The notes under the pieces: model-generated
Seen by the model: the letters and a program-made list of their open reading frames with translations, nothing else
Database searches by the model: none
Told to the model about the DNA's origin: nothing
Program-made: the position numbers and the translations under genes
Part shown: positions 6,578 through 13,680 of the stretch, piece by piece
Layout: the number at the start of each line of letters is the position of its first letter
Position numbering within the stretch: the stretch's first letter is position 1
From: Nitrospinota bacterium
Lineage (GTDB): Bacteria > Nitrospinota > Nitrospinia > UBA9942
Assembly (NCBI GenBank): GCA_016200365.1
Contig: JACQEW010000040.1
Coordinates: 1 to 21,314, forward strand
Direction of reading: 5' to 3'
Length of the DNA stretch: 21,314 nt

Positions 6578-7663
6578 ATGAAAATTGCCGTAGATGCTAT
6601 GGGGGGCGACCATGCCCCGGCAGCAATAATTGAGGGGGCGGTTTGTGCATCGAGGGAGTTCGTCGCCGATATTGTTCTGGTTGGCAGAGAAGATGTCATA
6701 TCGGAGGAATTAAAGAAATACAACATAGAAAAACTTCCACTATCTATAAAACATGCCTCAGAAGTCATTGAAATGCACGAACCCCCTTCTGTCGCCCTTC
6801 GCAGGAAAAGAGATTCCTCTATAAAAATCGGCGTAGAGCTTGTTAAAAGCGGCGAGGCGGATGCCTTTGTCAGCGCAGGTAATACTGGGGCTGTTATGGC
6901 TGCTGCAACCCTTATTTTCCGCACCCTGAAAGGAATCGAGCGGCCTGCAATAGCGGTTCAATTGCCGACCATAAACGGTCCTGTCATTCTTATAGATGCA
7001 GGCGCGAATGTAGACTGCAAGCCGCGGCAGCTTTTTCAATTCGGAATCATGGGGCATGTATTCGCACGGTATGTCCTCGAAAGAGAGAATCCGAAAGTCG
7101 GGATTATCAATAACGGAGAGGAAGAGGACAAGGGCAATGAAGCCACGAAAGAAGCCTACAGGATGTTAAAGGAAAGCTCCCTCAATTTTATCGGAAATGT
7201 GGAAGGAAAGGAATTGTATAAAGGCACTGCGGATGTTATTGTCAGTGATGGATTTGTCGGCAACATAACCCTAAAAGTAAGTGAAAGTCTTGCGGATATG
7301 ATAGGGAAATCTTTAAAGGCTGTGTTCACCAAAAATTGGCGCAGCAAACTGGGATATATTCTGGTTAAGCCGTATCTGGATGAGTTTAAAAAAAAGGTGG
7401 ATTATTCAGAATATGGCGGCGCCCCCCTCCTCGGCGTAAATGGAGTATGTATAATTGCCCACGGCTCATCATCGCCAAAGGCGATAAAAAACGCCATAAG
7501 GCAGGCAGGTGAATTTTTAAACAAGAAAGTGAACACACATATACAGGAAGATATAGAGATTAATATGAATATACAGCCTCCGGAGGTTAAAAAAGGAGGG
7601 GTCTTGATGGCGCTAAAGGAGATTGTAAGTTTTTCCAAAAAAAAGGAAGAACAGAAAACTTAA
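6578..7663 (+). CDS. plsX: Phosphate acyltransferase PlsX
   Basis: PlsX converts acyl-ACP and phosphate to acyl-phosphate, the donor used by PlsY in phospholipid synthesis; it acts peripherally at the membrane. The 361-residue product begins MKIAVDAMGGDHAP, the family signature, and also carries SAGNTGAVMAA, LIDAGANVDCKP, NNGEEEDKGNE and VSDGFVGNITLK. Length is normal. ATG 6578 is preferred over an in-frame TTG two codons upstream because it gives the standard N-terminus. No strong Shine-Dalgarno is seen; the region before the start is the end of a hairpin element. It lies between rpmF and fabH as in many genomes. Confidence 0.97.
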   Translation: MKIAVDAMGGDHAPAAIIEGAVCASREFVADIVLVGREDVISEELKKYNIEKLPLSIKHASEVIEMHEPPSVALRRKRDSSIKIGVELVKSGEADAFVSAGNTGAVMAAATLIFRTLKGIERPAIAVQLPTINGPVILIDAGANVDCKPRQLFQFGIMGHVFARYVLERENPKVGIINNGEEEDKGNEATKEAYRMLKESSLNFIGNVEGKELYKGTADVIVSDGFVGNITLKVSESLADMIGKSLKAVFTKNWRSKLGYILVKPYLDEFKKKVDYSEYGGAPLLGVNGVCIIAHGSSSPKAIKNAIRQAGEFLNKKVNTHIQEDIEINMNIQPPEVKKGGVLMALKEIVSFSKKKEEQKT

Positions 7664-7666
7664 TTT

Positions 7667-7821
7667 ATCCGCAGATTACGCAGATTACACAGATTTACAA
7701 TAAGTTAAATAGTTGAGTAGTTAAGTGGTTGAGTAGTTAAACAACTCAACAACTCAACTTCTACACAACTCAACTCCAGTGTTTATTTTTTAATCTGCGA
7801 TAATCTGCGTAATCTGCGGAT
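7667..7821 (+). repeat. Outer word-hairpin element plsX/fabH (GCAGATTAC word)
   Basis: The left arm at 7667-7696 reads ATCCGCAGATTAC, then GCAGATTAC and ACAGATT. The right arm at 7790-7821 has AATCTGCG, TAATCTGCG and TAATCTGCGGAT. The terminal 13 nt are perfectly complementary. The loop of about 95 nt is occupied by a different hairpin (7704-7776). The element begins 4 nt after the plsX stop and ends 16 nt before the chosen fabH ATG. Confidence 0.9.
7704..7776 (+). repeat. Inner word-hairpin nested in the previous element (8-nt GTTGAGTA word)
   Basis: The left part repeats GTTAAATA, GTTGAGTA, GTTAAGTG, GTTGAGTA, GTTAA (7704-7739). The right part carries CAACTCAA, CAACTCAA, CTTCTACA, CAACTCAAC (7742-7775). 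Word and period (8 nt) differ from those of the surrounding GCAGATTAC element. The arrangement looks like one element inserted into the loop of another. Confidence 0.88.
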
Positions 7822-7837
7822 GAAAAGGTATTTTCAG

Positions 7838-8824
7838 ATGAAAAGGATTAAAATTATCGGGACAGGTTCTTATGTCCCTGAAAAAGTGCTTACCAACTTT
7901 GACATCGAGAAGATGGTTGATACATCCGATGAGTGGATTCGCACACGCACAGGGATGCGTGAGCGGCGTATAGCCTCCGAGAAAGAGAAAACATCTGACC
8001 TCGCTGTAAAGGCTGCAAAGAATGCTATAGAAGACAGCGGCATTAAACCAGAGACAATTGACTTGATTTTAGTTGCTACTGCAACACCCGATATGTTTTT
8101 CCCCTCCACTGCCTGCTTCGTGCAGTCGGCAATCGGAGCAAAGAGGTCGGCTGCCTTTGATATATCAGCGGCATGCGCCGGTTACATCTACGCCCTCTCA
8201 GTGGCAGAACAGTTTATAAGGAGCGGGAAATACGAGACAGTACTTCTCATCGCATCCGAGATATTCAGCCGGTATATTGACTGGACTGACAGAAGCACCT
8301 GCGTGCTTTTCGGAGACGGGGCGGCGGCAACTGTTTTAAAAGGTATTGATGGTAAAAAGAAGGATGGTATAATATCCACCCTCATATATTCGGATGGAAG
8401 ATATGCAGAGTTTTTATATCTCAGAGGAGGAGGCAGCAGTTGTCCGCTGACCCATGAATCAATTGATAATAAGCTTCACCTTTTGAAGATGAAAGGGAAT
8501 TCGACATTTAAGATAGCAGTAAAGAATATGACCGAAGCTGCAAGAGAGTCTCTGACCTCAAACGGCTATAAAGTCTCTGATATAGACCTCCTCATTCCTC
8601 ATCAGGCAAATAAGAGAATAATTGATGCGGTAGCAGAGAATCTCGATATACCACAGGAAAAGATTTTCATAAACATAGAAAAATATGGGAATACATCGGC
8701 AGCATCTATCCCTCTGGCATTGGATGAGGCTTTAAGAGAAGGCAGGATTAAAGAGGGTGATTTGATACTCATGGTTGCTTTCGGCGGGGGGCTTACATGG
8801 GGGTCTGCTTTGATACGGTGGTAA
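7838..8824 (+). CDS. fabH: Beta-ketoacyl-ACP synthase III (FabH)
   Basis: FabH condenses acetyl-CoA (or another acyl-CoA) with malonyl-ACP to start fatty-acid synthesis. With ATG 7838 the protein has 328 residues and begins MKRIKIIGTGSYVPEKVLTN, the usual N-terminus; an upstream in-frame ATG at 7820 adds six residues but arises from the end of the repeat element. The catalytic triad is visible: C113 in SAACAGY, H255 in PHQANKR and N285 in YGNTSAAS. AAGG about 10 nt upstream may serve as ribosome site. The order plsX-fabH-fabD-fabG-acpP-fabF is standard. Confidence 0.97.
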   Translation: MKRIKIIGTGSYVPEKVLTNFDIEKMVDTSDEWIRTRTGMRERRIASEKEKTSDLAVKAAKNAIEDSGIKPETIDLILVATATPDMFFPSTACFVQSAIGAKRSAAFDISAACAGYIYALSVAEQFIRSGKYETVLLIASEIFSRYIDWTDRSTCVLFGDGAAATVLKGIDGKKKDGIISTLIYSDGRYAEFLYLRGGGSSCPLTHESIDNKLHLLKMKGNSTFKIAVKNMTEAARESLTSNGYKVSDIDLLIPHQANKRIIDAVAENLDIPQEKIFINIEKYGNTSAASIPLALDEALREGRIKEGDLILMVAFGGGLTWGSALIRW

Positions 8825-8837
8825 CTATAACTAAGGT

Positions 8838-8909
8838 CACCAGTGCACCAGAACACCAGGACACCAGTTATTATTTATACTGGTGCTCTGGTGACTGGTG
8901 CTCAGGTGC
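8838..8909 (+). repeat. Word-hairpin element fabH/fabD (CACCAG word)
   Basis: The left arm (8838-8868) has CACCAGTG, CACCAGAA, CACCAGGA and CACCAGT. The right arm (8880-8909) has ACTGGTGCT, CTGGTG, ACTGGTGCT and CAGGTG. The loop is about 11 nt of A and T. The right arm ends about 10 nt before the fabD ATG, and its last AGGTG (8904-8908) is the only Shine-Dalgarno-like string there. Confidence 0.9.
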
Positions 8910-8918
8910 TCATGTTTT

Positions 8919-9857
8919 ATGAAGATTGCTTTCTTGTTTCCAGGGCAGGGTTCGCAGTATGTGGGCATGGGAAAAGATTTTTATGATGGGAGCAAACTCG
9001 CTGCCGAGAGGTTTAAAGAGGCGGATGAGATGCTCGGAATCAGTATTTCCTCTCTCTGCTTTAACGGGACTGAAGACTCATTAAGGTTGACAGAGAATAC
9101 ACAGCCTGCTATTTTTATTGTCAGCGCTATAGCCTGCGATATGCTAAGGGAAAAGGGGATTACCCCTTGCATATCGGCAGGACACAGCCTTGGGGAATAT
9201 TCGGCGCTGTTTGCAGCAGGCTCATTGAGATTTTCCGACGGGGTGTCTTTAGTGAGGAAAAGGGGCAGATTTATGCAAGAGGCTGTCCCTGTAGGCGCAG
9301 GTGCAATGGCAGCAGTTATTGGATTGGGCAAGGAGGCAATTGATGATATTTGCAAAAAAATATCAGGGAACGGCAGCAGCATTGTTCAGCCTGCAAATTA
9401 TAACAGTCCTGAGCAGACAGTAATTGCCGGAGAAAAAGAGGCGGTAGAAAAGGCTGTTAAGACCATGCAGGAGATGGGGGCAAAGAAGGTGATAATGCTT
9501 CCGGTCAGCGCTCCATTCCACACTCCATTGATGAAACCTGCCGAGGACAAGCTATCTGTCGAGCTTGATAAGGTCGGTTTCAGCGAGCTTAAATTTCCTG
9601 TCATTACAAATGTGGATGCAAAGGAGATAAAAAGCGGGGATGAGGCAAGGGGCGCATTAAAGCGGCAGGTCAGCAGCCCTGTCAGGTGGGTCGAGTCAAT
9701 GGGCTTGATGGTAAGCCATAAAATTGATACGGTTATTGAAATAGGCCCCGGCAAGGTTCTTTCGGGATTAATGAAGAGATTCAACAGGGATATAAAGTGT
9801 CTCAATGTTGAAGACATGAAGAGTCTGGAAAAAACACTGAATGAATTATCTATTTAG
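8919..9857 (+). CDS. fabD: Malonyl-CoA:ACP transacylase (FabD)
   Basis: FabD loads malonyl groups from CoA to ACP. The 312-residue product starts MKIAFLFPGQGSQYVGMG. It contains the nucleophile elbow GHSLGEY with S90, the catalytic histidine in SAPFHTPLM (H201), QPANYNSPEQTVIAG, and the C-terminal IEIGPGKVLSGL. An in-frame GTG at 8898 would add seven residues, but these are encoded by the repeat arm and are not family-like, so ATG 8919 is chosen. The only ribosome-site-like string is AGGTG within the hairpin arm, so translation could depend on opening that stem or on coupling. Confidence 0.97.
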   Translation: MKIAFLFPGQGSQYVGMGKDFYDGSKLAAERFKEADEMLGISISSLCFNGTEDSLRLTENTQPAIFIVSAIACDMLREKGITPCISAGHSLGEYSALFAAGSLRFSDGVSLVRKRGRFMQEAVPVGAGAMAAVIGLGKEAIDDICKKISGNGSSIVQPANYNSPEQTVIAGEKEAVEKAVKTMQEMGAKKVIMLPVSAPFHTPLMKPAEDKLSVELDKVGFSELKFPVITNVDAKEIKSGDEARGALKRQVSSPVRWVESMGLMVSHKIDTVIEIGPGKVLSGLMKRFNRDIKCLNVEDMKSLEKTLNELSI

Positions 9858-10009
9858 TGTGTGGTGAAAAATGACATTTTTTTCACTTCCGTTATTTTTT
9901 CTTTTGCCCTATATTTGAAATTATTTATTATGGAACAAAAGAAAAAATAAAAAGTCGTTCAAAAAAGTCATTTTTCACTATTCACTTTCACTTGCACTTA
10001 CACTTTTTT
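9858..10009 (+). repeat. Long inverted repeat fabD/fabG with CACTT word tail
   Basis: Two 43-nt arms (9864-9906 and 9936-9978) are complementary at both ends: CAAAAGAAAAAATAA is matched perfectly over 15 nt at the loop side, and GTCATTTTTCAC over 12 nt at the outer side, with mismatches between. The loop is 29 nt. The right side continues with CACTTTCACTTGCACTTACAC up to the fabG start. It fills the gap between the fabD stop and the fabG ATG. Confidence 0.85.
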
Positions 10010-10747
10010 ATGAATTTACAGGGTAAAGTGGCGGTTGTAACAGGTGCGGCAAAGGGTATCGGGCGGACGATTGCTATTGCATTAGCAGAGGACGGCGCCG
10101 ACCTTGTCATTACCGAAAATGTTTCCAGCGCCTCTGATACTGCCCAAAGAATAGAGACGATTGGGAGAAAGGCTCTTGTTGTAAAAGCGGATGTGTCTAA
10201 TTTGGAAGATGCCGGCAAGGTGATAGAATCCTGTATTGAAAAATTCGGCAAAATAGATATACTGGTGAATAATGCCGGTATCAACAGGGATACCCTTATC
10301 CTAAGAATGAAAAAGGAGGACTGGGACTCTGTTATAGCCGTAAATCTTACAGGGACTTTTAACTGCACAAAGGCAGCATCAAAATATATGATAAAACAGA
10401 AAGGGGGGAAGATAGTAAATATAACTTCTATCGTAGGTGTGATGGGTAATCCGGGCCAGGCAAATTATGCTGCATCAAAGGCAGGGATTATCGGTTTTAC
10501 TAAATCTGTTGCACGGGAGCTTGCCTCCAGGAACATCACGGTCAATGCCGTTGCTCCCGGATATATTGTTACAGATATGACGGAGGCGTTACCTGAGAAT
10601 GCAAAAATTGAGTTGACGAAATTAATACCCATGGAAAGATTCGGAACGCCAGAGGATATAGCCCATTGTGTCTGTTTCCTGGTTTCTGAAAGGGCATCTT
10701 ATATAACAGGACAGGTAATTCATGTAAACGGCGGGATGTATATGTAA
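10010..10747 (+). CDS. fabG: 3-oxoacyl-ACP reductase (FabG)
   Basis: FabG is the NADPH-dependent short-chain dehydrogenase that reduces 3-oxoacyl-ACP. The 245-residue product begins MNLQGKVAVVTGAAKGIG, with the TGxxxGxG nucleotide loop, NNAG (87-90), and the catalytic set N112, S140 in NITS, Y153 and K157 in YAASK. The C-terminus YITGQVIHVNGGMYM is typical. ATG 10010 is chosen over an in-frame TTG at 9992 because the extra residues come from the repeat. The ATG follows directly on a run of T and no Shine-Dalgarno is visible. Confidence 0.97.
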   Translation: MNLQGKVAVVTGAAKGIGRTIAIALAEDGADLVITENVSSASDTAQRIETIGRKALVVKADVSNLEDAGKVIESCIEKFGKIDILVNNAGINRDTLILRMKKEDWDSVIAVNLTGTFNCTKAASKYMIKQKGGKIVNITSIVGVMGNPGQANYAASKAGIIGFTKSVARELASRNITVNAVAPGYIVTDMTEALPENAKIELTKLIPMERFGTPEDIAHCVCFLVSERASYITGQVIHVNGGMYM

Positions 10748-10749
10748 CC

Positions 10750-10820
10750 AACTGATAACTAATAACTATCAACTAATAACAGGTTGCAAGTTAAAAGTTA
10801 TAAGTTATGAGTTAAAAGTT
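10750..10820 (+). repeat. Word-hairpin element fabG/acpP (7-nt AACTAAT / GTTATAA word)
   Basis: Left: AACTGAT, AACTAAT, AACTATC, AACTAAT, AAC (10750-10780). Right: GTTGCAA, GTTAAAA, GTTATAA, GTTATGA, GTTAAAA, GTT (10783-10820). Both sides keep a strict 7-nt period, with variation inside the unit. It starts 2 nt after the fabG stop and stops just short of the acpP ribosome site. Confidence 0.9.
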
Positions 10821-10837
10821 AGAAAGAGGGAGGGATT

Positions 10838-11068
10838 ATGTCAGTAGAGCAAAAAGTAAAGGAGATTATTGTAGAGCAGTTGGGGGTTGAGGAGAGTCAG
10901 GTTACCCAAGAGGCGTCATTCATTAATGACCTCGGTGCCGACTCGCTGGATACTGTTGAACTTGTGATGGCTTTTGAGGAGGCTTTTGACATCGAGATTC
11001 CGGATGAAGCCGCAGAAAAGATAGCAAAGGTCAAGGATGCAATAGAGTATATAGAGAAACATAAATAA
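10838..11068 (+). CDS. acpP: Acyl carrier protein
   Basis: The 76-residue acidic protein carries the phosphopantetheine attachment site GADSLDTVELVM, with the modified serine at S36. It shuttles the growing acyl chain between the Fab enzymes encoded around it. Length and acidic composition are typical. A strong purine-rich ribosome site (GAGGGAGGG, 10826-10834) precedes ATG 10838, consistent with the high expression ACP needs and unlike the poor sites of the neighbouring fab genes. Confidence 0.98.
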   Translation: MSVEQKVKEIIVEQLGVEESQVTQEASFINDLGADSLDTVELVMAFEEAFDIEIPDEAAEKIAKVKDAIEYIEKHK

Positions 11069-11144
11069 GTGTTAAGTGCAAGTGTAAGTGCAAGTGAAAT
11101 TAATAATTTCCTATCACTTACACTTTACACTTACACTTACACTC
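11069..11144 (+). repeat. Word-hairpin element acpP/fabF (6-nt AAGTGT / ACACTT word)
   Basis: The left arm (11069-11102) repeats AAGTGC and AAGTGT units. The right arm (11105-11144) repeats CACTTA and ACACTT units. The innermost AAATT/AATTT pair closes a short loop. It begins immediately after the acpP stop and ends 4 nt before the fabF ATG, with no Shine-Dalgarno between. Confidence 0.9.
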
Positions 11145-11148
11145 TTTT

Positions 11149-12393
11149 ATGAACAGAAGAATTGTTGTTACAGGATTGGGAATGATCACGCCTCTCGGGA
11201 TAGGTGTGGAGAAGACATGGGATGCAATCTGCAGGGGAGAGTCCGGCATAGGACATATCACCCGATTTGATACATCCGACTTCCCCACAAAGATTGCAGG
11301 AGAGGTGAAGGACTTTAATCCAGCCGATTATATTGACAAGAAAGAGATTAAGAAGATGGATACCTTCATCCATTATGCACTGGCGAGTGCCGCCATGGCT
11401 GTGGATGATGCAAAGCTGAATATTACAGATGAAAATTCAGAGAGGGTTGGCGTTCTTGTAGGCGCCGGTCTGGGCGGATTGCCTTCGATTGAGAGGTATC
11501 ACGATATATACCTCAAGGAAGGGGTGAGGAGGATTTCACCTTTCTTCATCCCCATGCTCATAGCCAATCTGGCATCAGGACAGATATCCATACGATTTGG
11601 TGCAAAGGGGCCTAATTCATGTGTGGTTACAGCCTGTGCAACAGGAACTCATGCCATAGGGGATGCGTATAAGATAATTCAGAGGGGCGATGCCGATGTT
11701 ATGATTGCAGGCGGTGCAGAGTCTGTTATTACACCCCTTGCGGTCGGCGGATTCTGCGCTGCAAGGGCTTTGTCAACAAGGAATGACGAGCCTCAGAGGG
11801 CAAGCCGTCCCTTTGATAAAGACAGGGATGGGTTTGTCATGGGTGAGGGTGCAGGTGTTATAATACTGGAAGAAATGGAGTTTGCCCGGCGACGCGGGGC
11901 AAAGATATATGCAGAAGTTTCAGGTTACGGCATGAGTGGGGACGCTCATCATATAACCTCTCCTCCGCCAGGCGGAGAGGGGGCTGTAAGGTGTATGAAA
12001 TTGGCTCTCAAAGACGGCGGAATATCACCCGATGAAGTGGATTACATAAATGCCCATGCAACATCCACATTTGCAGACAGCCTTGAGACACAGGCTATTA
12101 AAACAGTATTTGCCGAACACGCTTATAAATTGACCGTCAGCTCTACTAAGTCAATGATAGGTCACCTCCTTGGAGCTGCTGGCGGCGTTGAGGCGATATT
12201 TTCGATATTGGCGATAGACAGGGGGATATTGCCTCCGACTATTAATTACGAAACCCCTGACCCTGAGTGTGATCTGGATTATGTGCCGAACAAGTCAAGA
12301 AAGGCAGATGTGAAAGTAGCGATGTCTAACTCCTTTGGATTCGGGGGGACAAACGCTGCGATAATATTTAAAAAGTTAAGAGTTAAGAATTAA
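11149..12393 (+). CDS. fabF: Beta-ketoacyl-ACP synthase II (FabF)
   Basis: FabF elongates acyl-ACP with malonyl-ACP. The 414-residue product starts MNRRIVVTGLGMITPLG and shows the Cys-His-His triad: C163 in TACATGTHAIG, H303 in NAHATST and H339 in IGHLLGAAGG. FGFGGTNAAIIFKKL ends the conserved part. The last residues (LRVKN) and the stop codon are encoded by the left arm of the following word-hairpin element, so that element appears to have set the end of the gene. A GC-rich inverted-looking stretch near 11960 encodes the normal TSPPPGGEG loop. Confidence 0.97.
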   Translation: MNRRIVVTGLGMITPLGIGVEKTWDAICRGESGIGHITRFDTSDFPTKIAGEVKDFNPADYIDKKEIKKMDTFIHYALASAAMAVDDAKLNITDENSERVGVLVGAGLGGLPSIERYHDIYLKEGVRRISPFFIPMLIANLASGQISIRFGAKGPNSCVVTACATGTHAIGDAYKIIQRGDADVMIAGGAESVITPLAVGGFCAARALSTRNDEPQRASRPFDKDRDGFVMGEGAGVIILEEMEFARRRGAKIYAEVSGYGMSGDAHHITSPPPGGEGAVRCMKLALKDGGISPDEVDYINAHATSTFADSLETQAIKTVFAEHAYKLTVSSTKSMIGHLLGAAGGVEAIFSILAIDRGILPPTINYETPDPECDLDYVPNKSRKADVKVAMSNSFGFGGTNAAIIFKKLRVKN

Positions 12394-12450
12394 GAGTTAA
12401 GAATTAAAAATCCTTTAATTCTTCATTCTTCATTTTTCACTCTTCATTGC
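12375..12450 (+). repeat. Word-hairpin element fabF/rnc (7-nt AGTTAAG word), overlapping the fabF 3' end
   Basis: Left: AGTTAAG, AGTTAAG, AATTAAG, AGTTAAG, AATTAAA in a 7-nt period, the first 19 nt or so lying inside fabF and supplying its TAA. Right (12413-12450): TTTAATTC, TTCATTC, TTCATTT, TTCACTC, TTCATTGC. AATTAAA and TTTAATT form the loop-proximal stem. It ends 10 nt before the rnc ATG. Confidence 0.85.
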
Positions 12451-12460
12451 ATTTCTTATT

Positions 12461-13171
12461 ATGATTTCCGAAGACAGGCTCAAAGAATTAGAGGTCCTTC
12501 AGGAAAAGTTCAATTACAAATTCAAGGATATAAATATCTTTAACCAGTCCCTTACCCACAAATCCTATGTAAATGAAAATATTGGCGAGAGCCTGCAGGA
12601 CAACGAAAGATTGGAGTTTTTAGGTGATGCCGTCTTGAGCCTTGTAGTCAGCGATTATTCAGTAAACAGGTTTACGGATTATTCGGAAGGCGACCTCACA
12701 AAGATAAGGGCTGCTGTGGTGAGCGAGGCAAATCTCTCCCTTATGGCAAGGGAAATGGACCTCGGAAGATTTCTTCTTCTCGGCAAAGGGGAGGAGATGA
12801 CAGGGGGAAGGGATAAAAGCTCCCTCATTGCCAATGCCTTTGAGGCGGTAATAGCTGCAATATATCTTGACAGCGCATATAAAGAGACCTTTGATGTGCT
12901 TATCGCCATATTGAACGACAAGATTGATAAGGTCGCAGGCTACCAGCTTCACAGAGATTTTAAAAGCGAGCTTCAGGAGTTTATACAGAACAGACAGTAT
13001 TCAATCCCCCAATATAGAGTAGCTACGGAGTTCGGTCCGCCGCATGAAAAAGTTTTTGAAGTCGAGGTTGTCATTGACGGTGTAGTATCAGGCATCGGCA
13101 GGGGAAAGACAAAAAAAGAGGCGGAGCAATCCGCAGCCCAGCAGGTGCTGGAGCAGCTTCAAAAGACATGA
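12461..13171 (+). CDS. rnc: Ribonuclease III
   Basis: RNase III cleaves double-stranded RNA in rRNA maturation and mRNA processing. The 236-residue product has the catalytic signature ERLEFLGDAVLS (49-60), the second acidic cluster in NAFEAVIAAIYLD, and a C-terminal double-stranded RNA-binding domain from about residue 160 (DFKSELQEF to EAEQSAAQQVLEQL). Length is normal. Its stop overlaps the ATG of the next gene (ATGA), implying translational coupling. Being last in an operon whose intergenic spacers are long hairpins, it encodes an enzyme able in principle to cut its own message. Confidence 0.97.
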   Translation: MISEDRLKELEVLQEKFNYKFKDINIFNQSLTHKSYVNENIGESLQDNERLEFLGDAVLSLVVSDYSVNRFTDYSEGDLTKIRAAVVSEANLSLMAREMDLGRFLLLGKGEEMTGGRDKSSLIANAFEAVIAAIYLDSAYKETFDVLIAILNDKIDKVAGYQLHRDFKSELQEFIQNRQYSIPQYRVATEFGPPHEKVFEVEVVIDGVVSGIGRGKTKKEAEQSAAQQVLEQLQKT

Positions 13172-13680
13172 AACAACCTTCTCTCCTGAAAATATTTAAA
13201 CTCCTTGAGCAAATGGAAAAAGAAGGTATCTTATCTCGATGGGCTATTGGAGGATCGATAGGAGTTATGTTTTATACGGAGCCATATTTAACAAAGGATA
13301 TCGATATTTTTGTCTATGTAGAACCAACAAGATCCGGTCTTATTAATATGAATTATATCTACGATTGGCTGAAAGATAAGGGATATAGTAAATTTGAAGG
13401 ACATTCTATAATTGCGGAAGATTGGCTTGTCGATTTTATATCTGCTAAAGAAGGTCTTATAGATGAGGCAGTGGTAAAATGCAATAAATTTAAAATTGAT
13501 AATATCGTGCTTAATGTTATCTCTCCTGAATATCTTATCGCTATGGCTCTTGAATCTGGACGAAGACAGGATTATGCAAAAATAGAAAAGATATTACAAC
13601 AAAGTAAAATCAATAAGAATAAATTTACAAGGATACTAAAGAAATTTGGTCTTTATAAAAAATGGGAGGCTTATGGGTAA
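13168..13680 (+). CDS. Nucleotidyltransferase, AbiEii/DUF6036-like
   Basis: The 170-residue protein shows RWAIGGSIGVMFYTEP (GGS at 28-30) followed by LTKDIDIFV with D44 and D46, the glycine-rich loop and metal-binding aspartates of the nucleotidyltransferase fold. ISPEYLIAMALESGRRQD resembles the helix seen in AbiEii-like and DUF6036 proteins. It overlaps rnc by 4 nt (ATGA) and overlaps the next small gene by 8 nt. The family is frequent in toxin-antitoxin and abortive-infection modules; substrate and role are unknown. Its AT-rich codon use differs from the fab genes, suggesting insertion behind rnc. Confidence 0.8.
   Translation: MKQPSLLKIFKLLEQMEKEGILSRWAIGGSIGVMFYTEPYLTKDIDIFVYVEPTRSGLINMNYIYDWLKDKGYSKFEGHSIIAEDWLVDFISAKEGLIDEAVVKCNKFKIDNIVLNVISPEYLIAMALESGRRQDYAKIEKILQQSKINKNKFTRILKKFGLYKKWEAYG

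Noticed and set aside
8898..8918. Upstream GTG start for fabD (and TTG starts for fabG at 9992 and pyrD at 19471)
   Set aside because: The additional residues are encoded by repeat or spacer DNA and are not part of the conserved N-termini; the next ATG gives the family start.
11960..11990. GC-rich inverted-looking stretch in fabF
   Set aside because: The pairing needs a bulge and mismatches, and the encoded TSPPPGGEG loop is the normal FabF sequence (ITAP..EGEG), so codons explain it.
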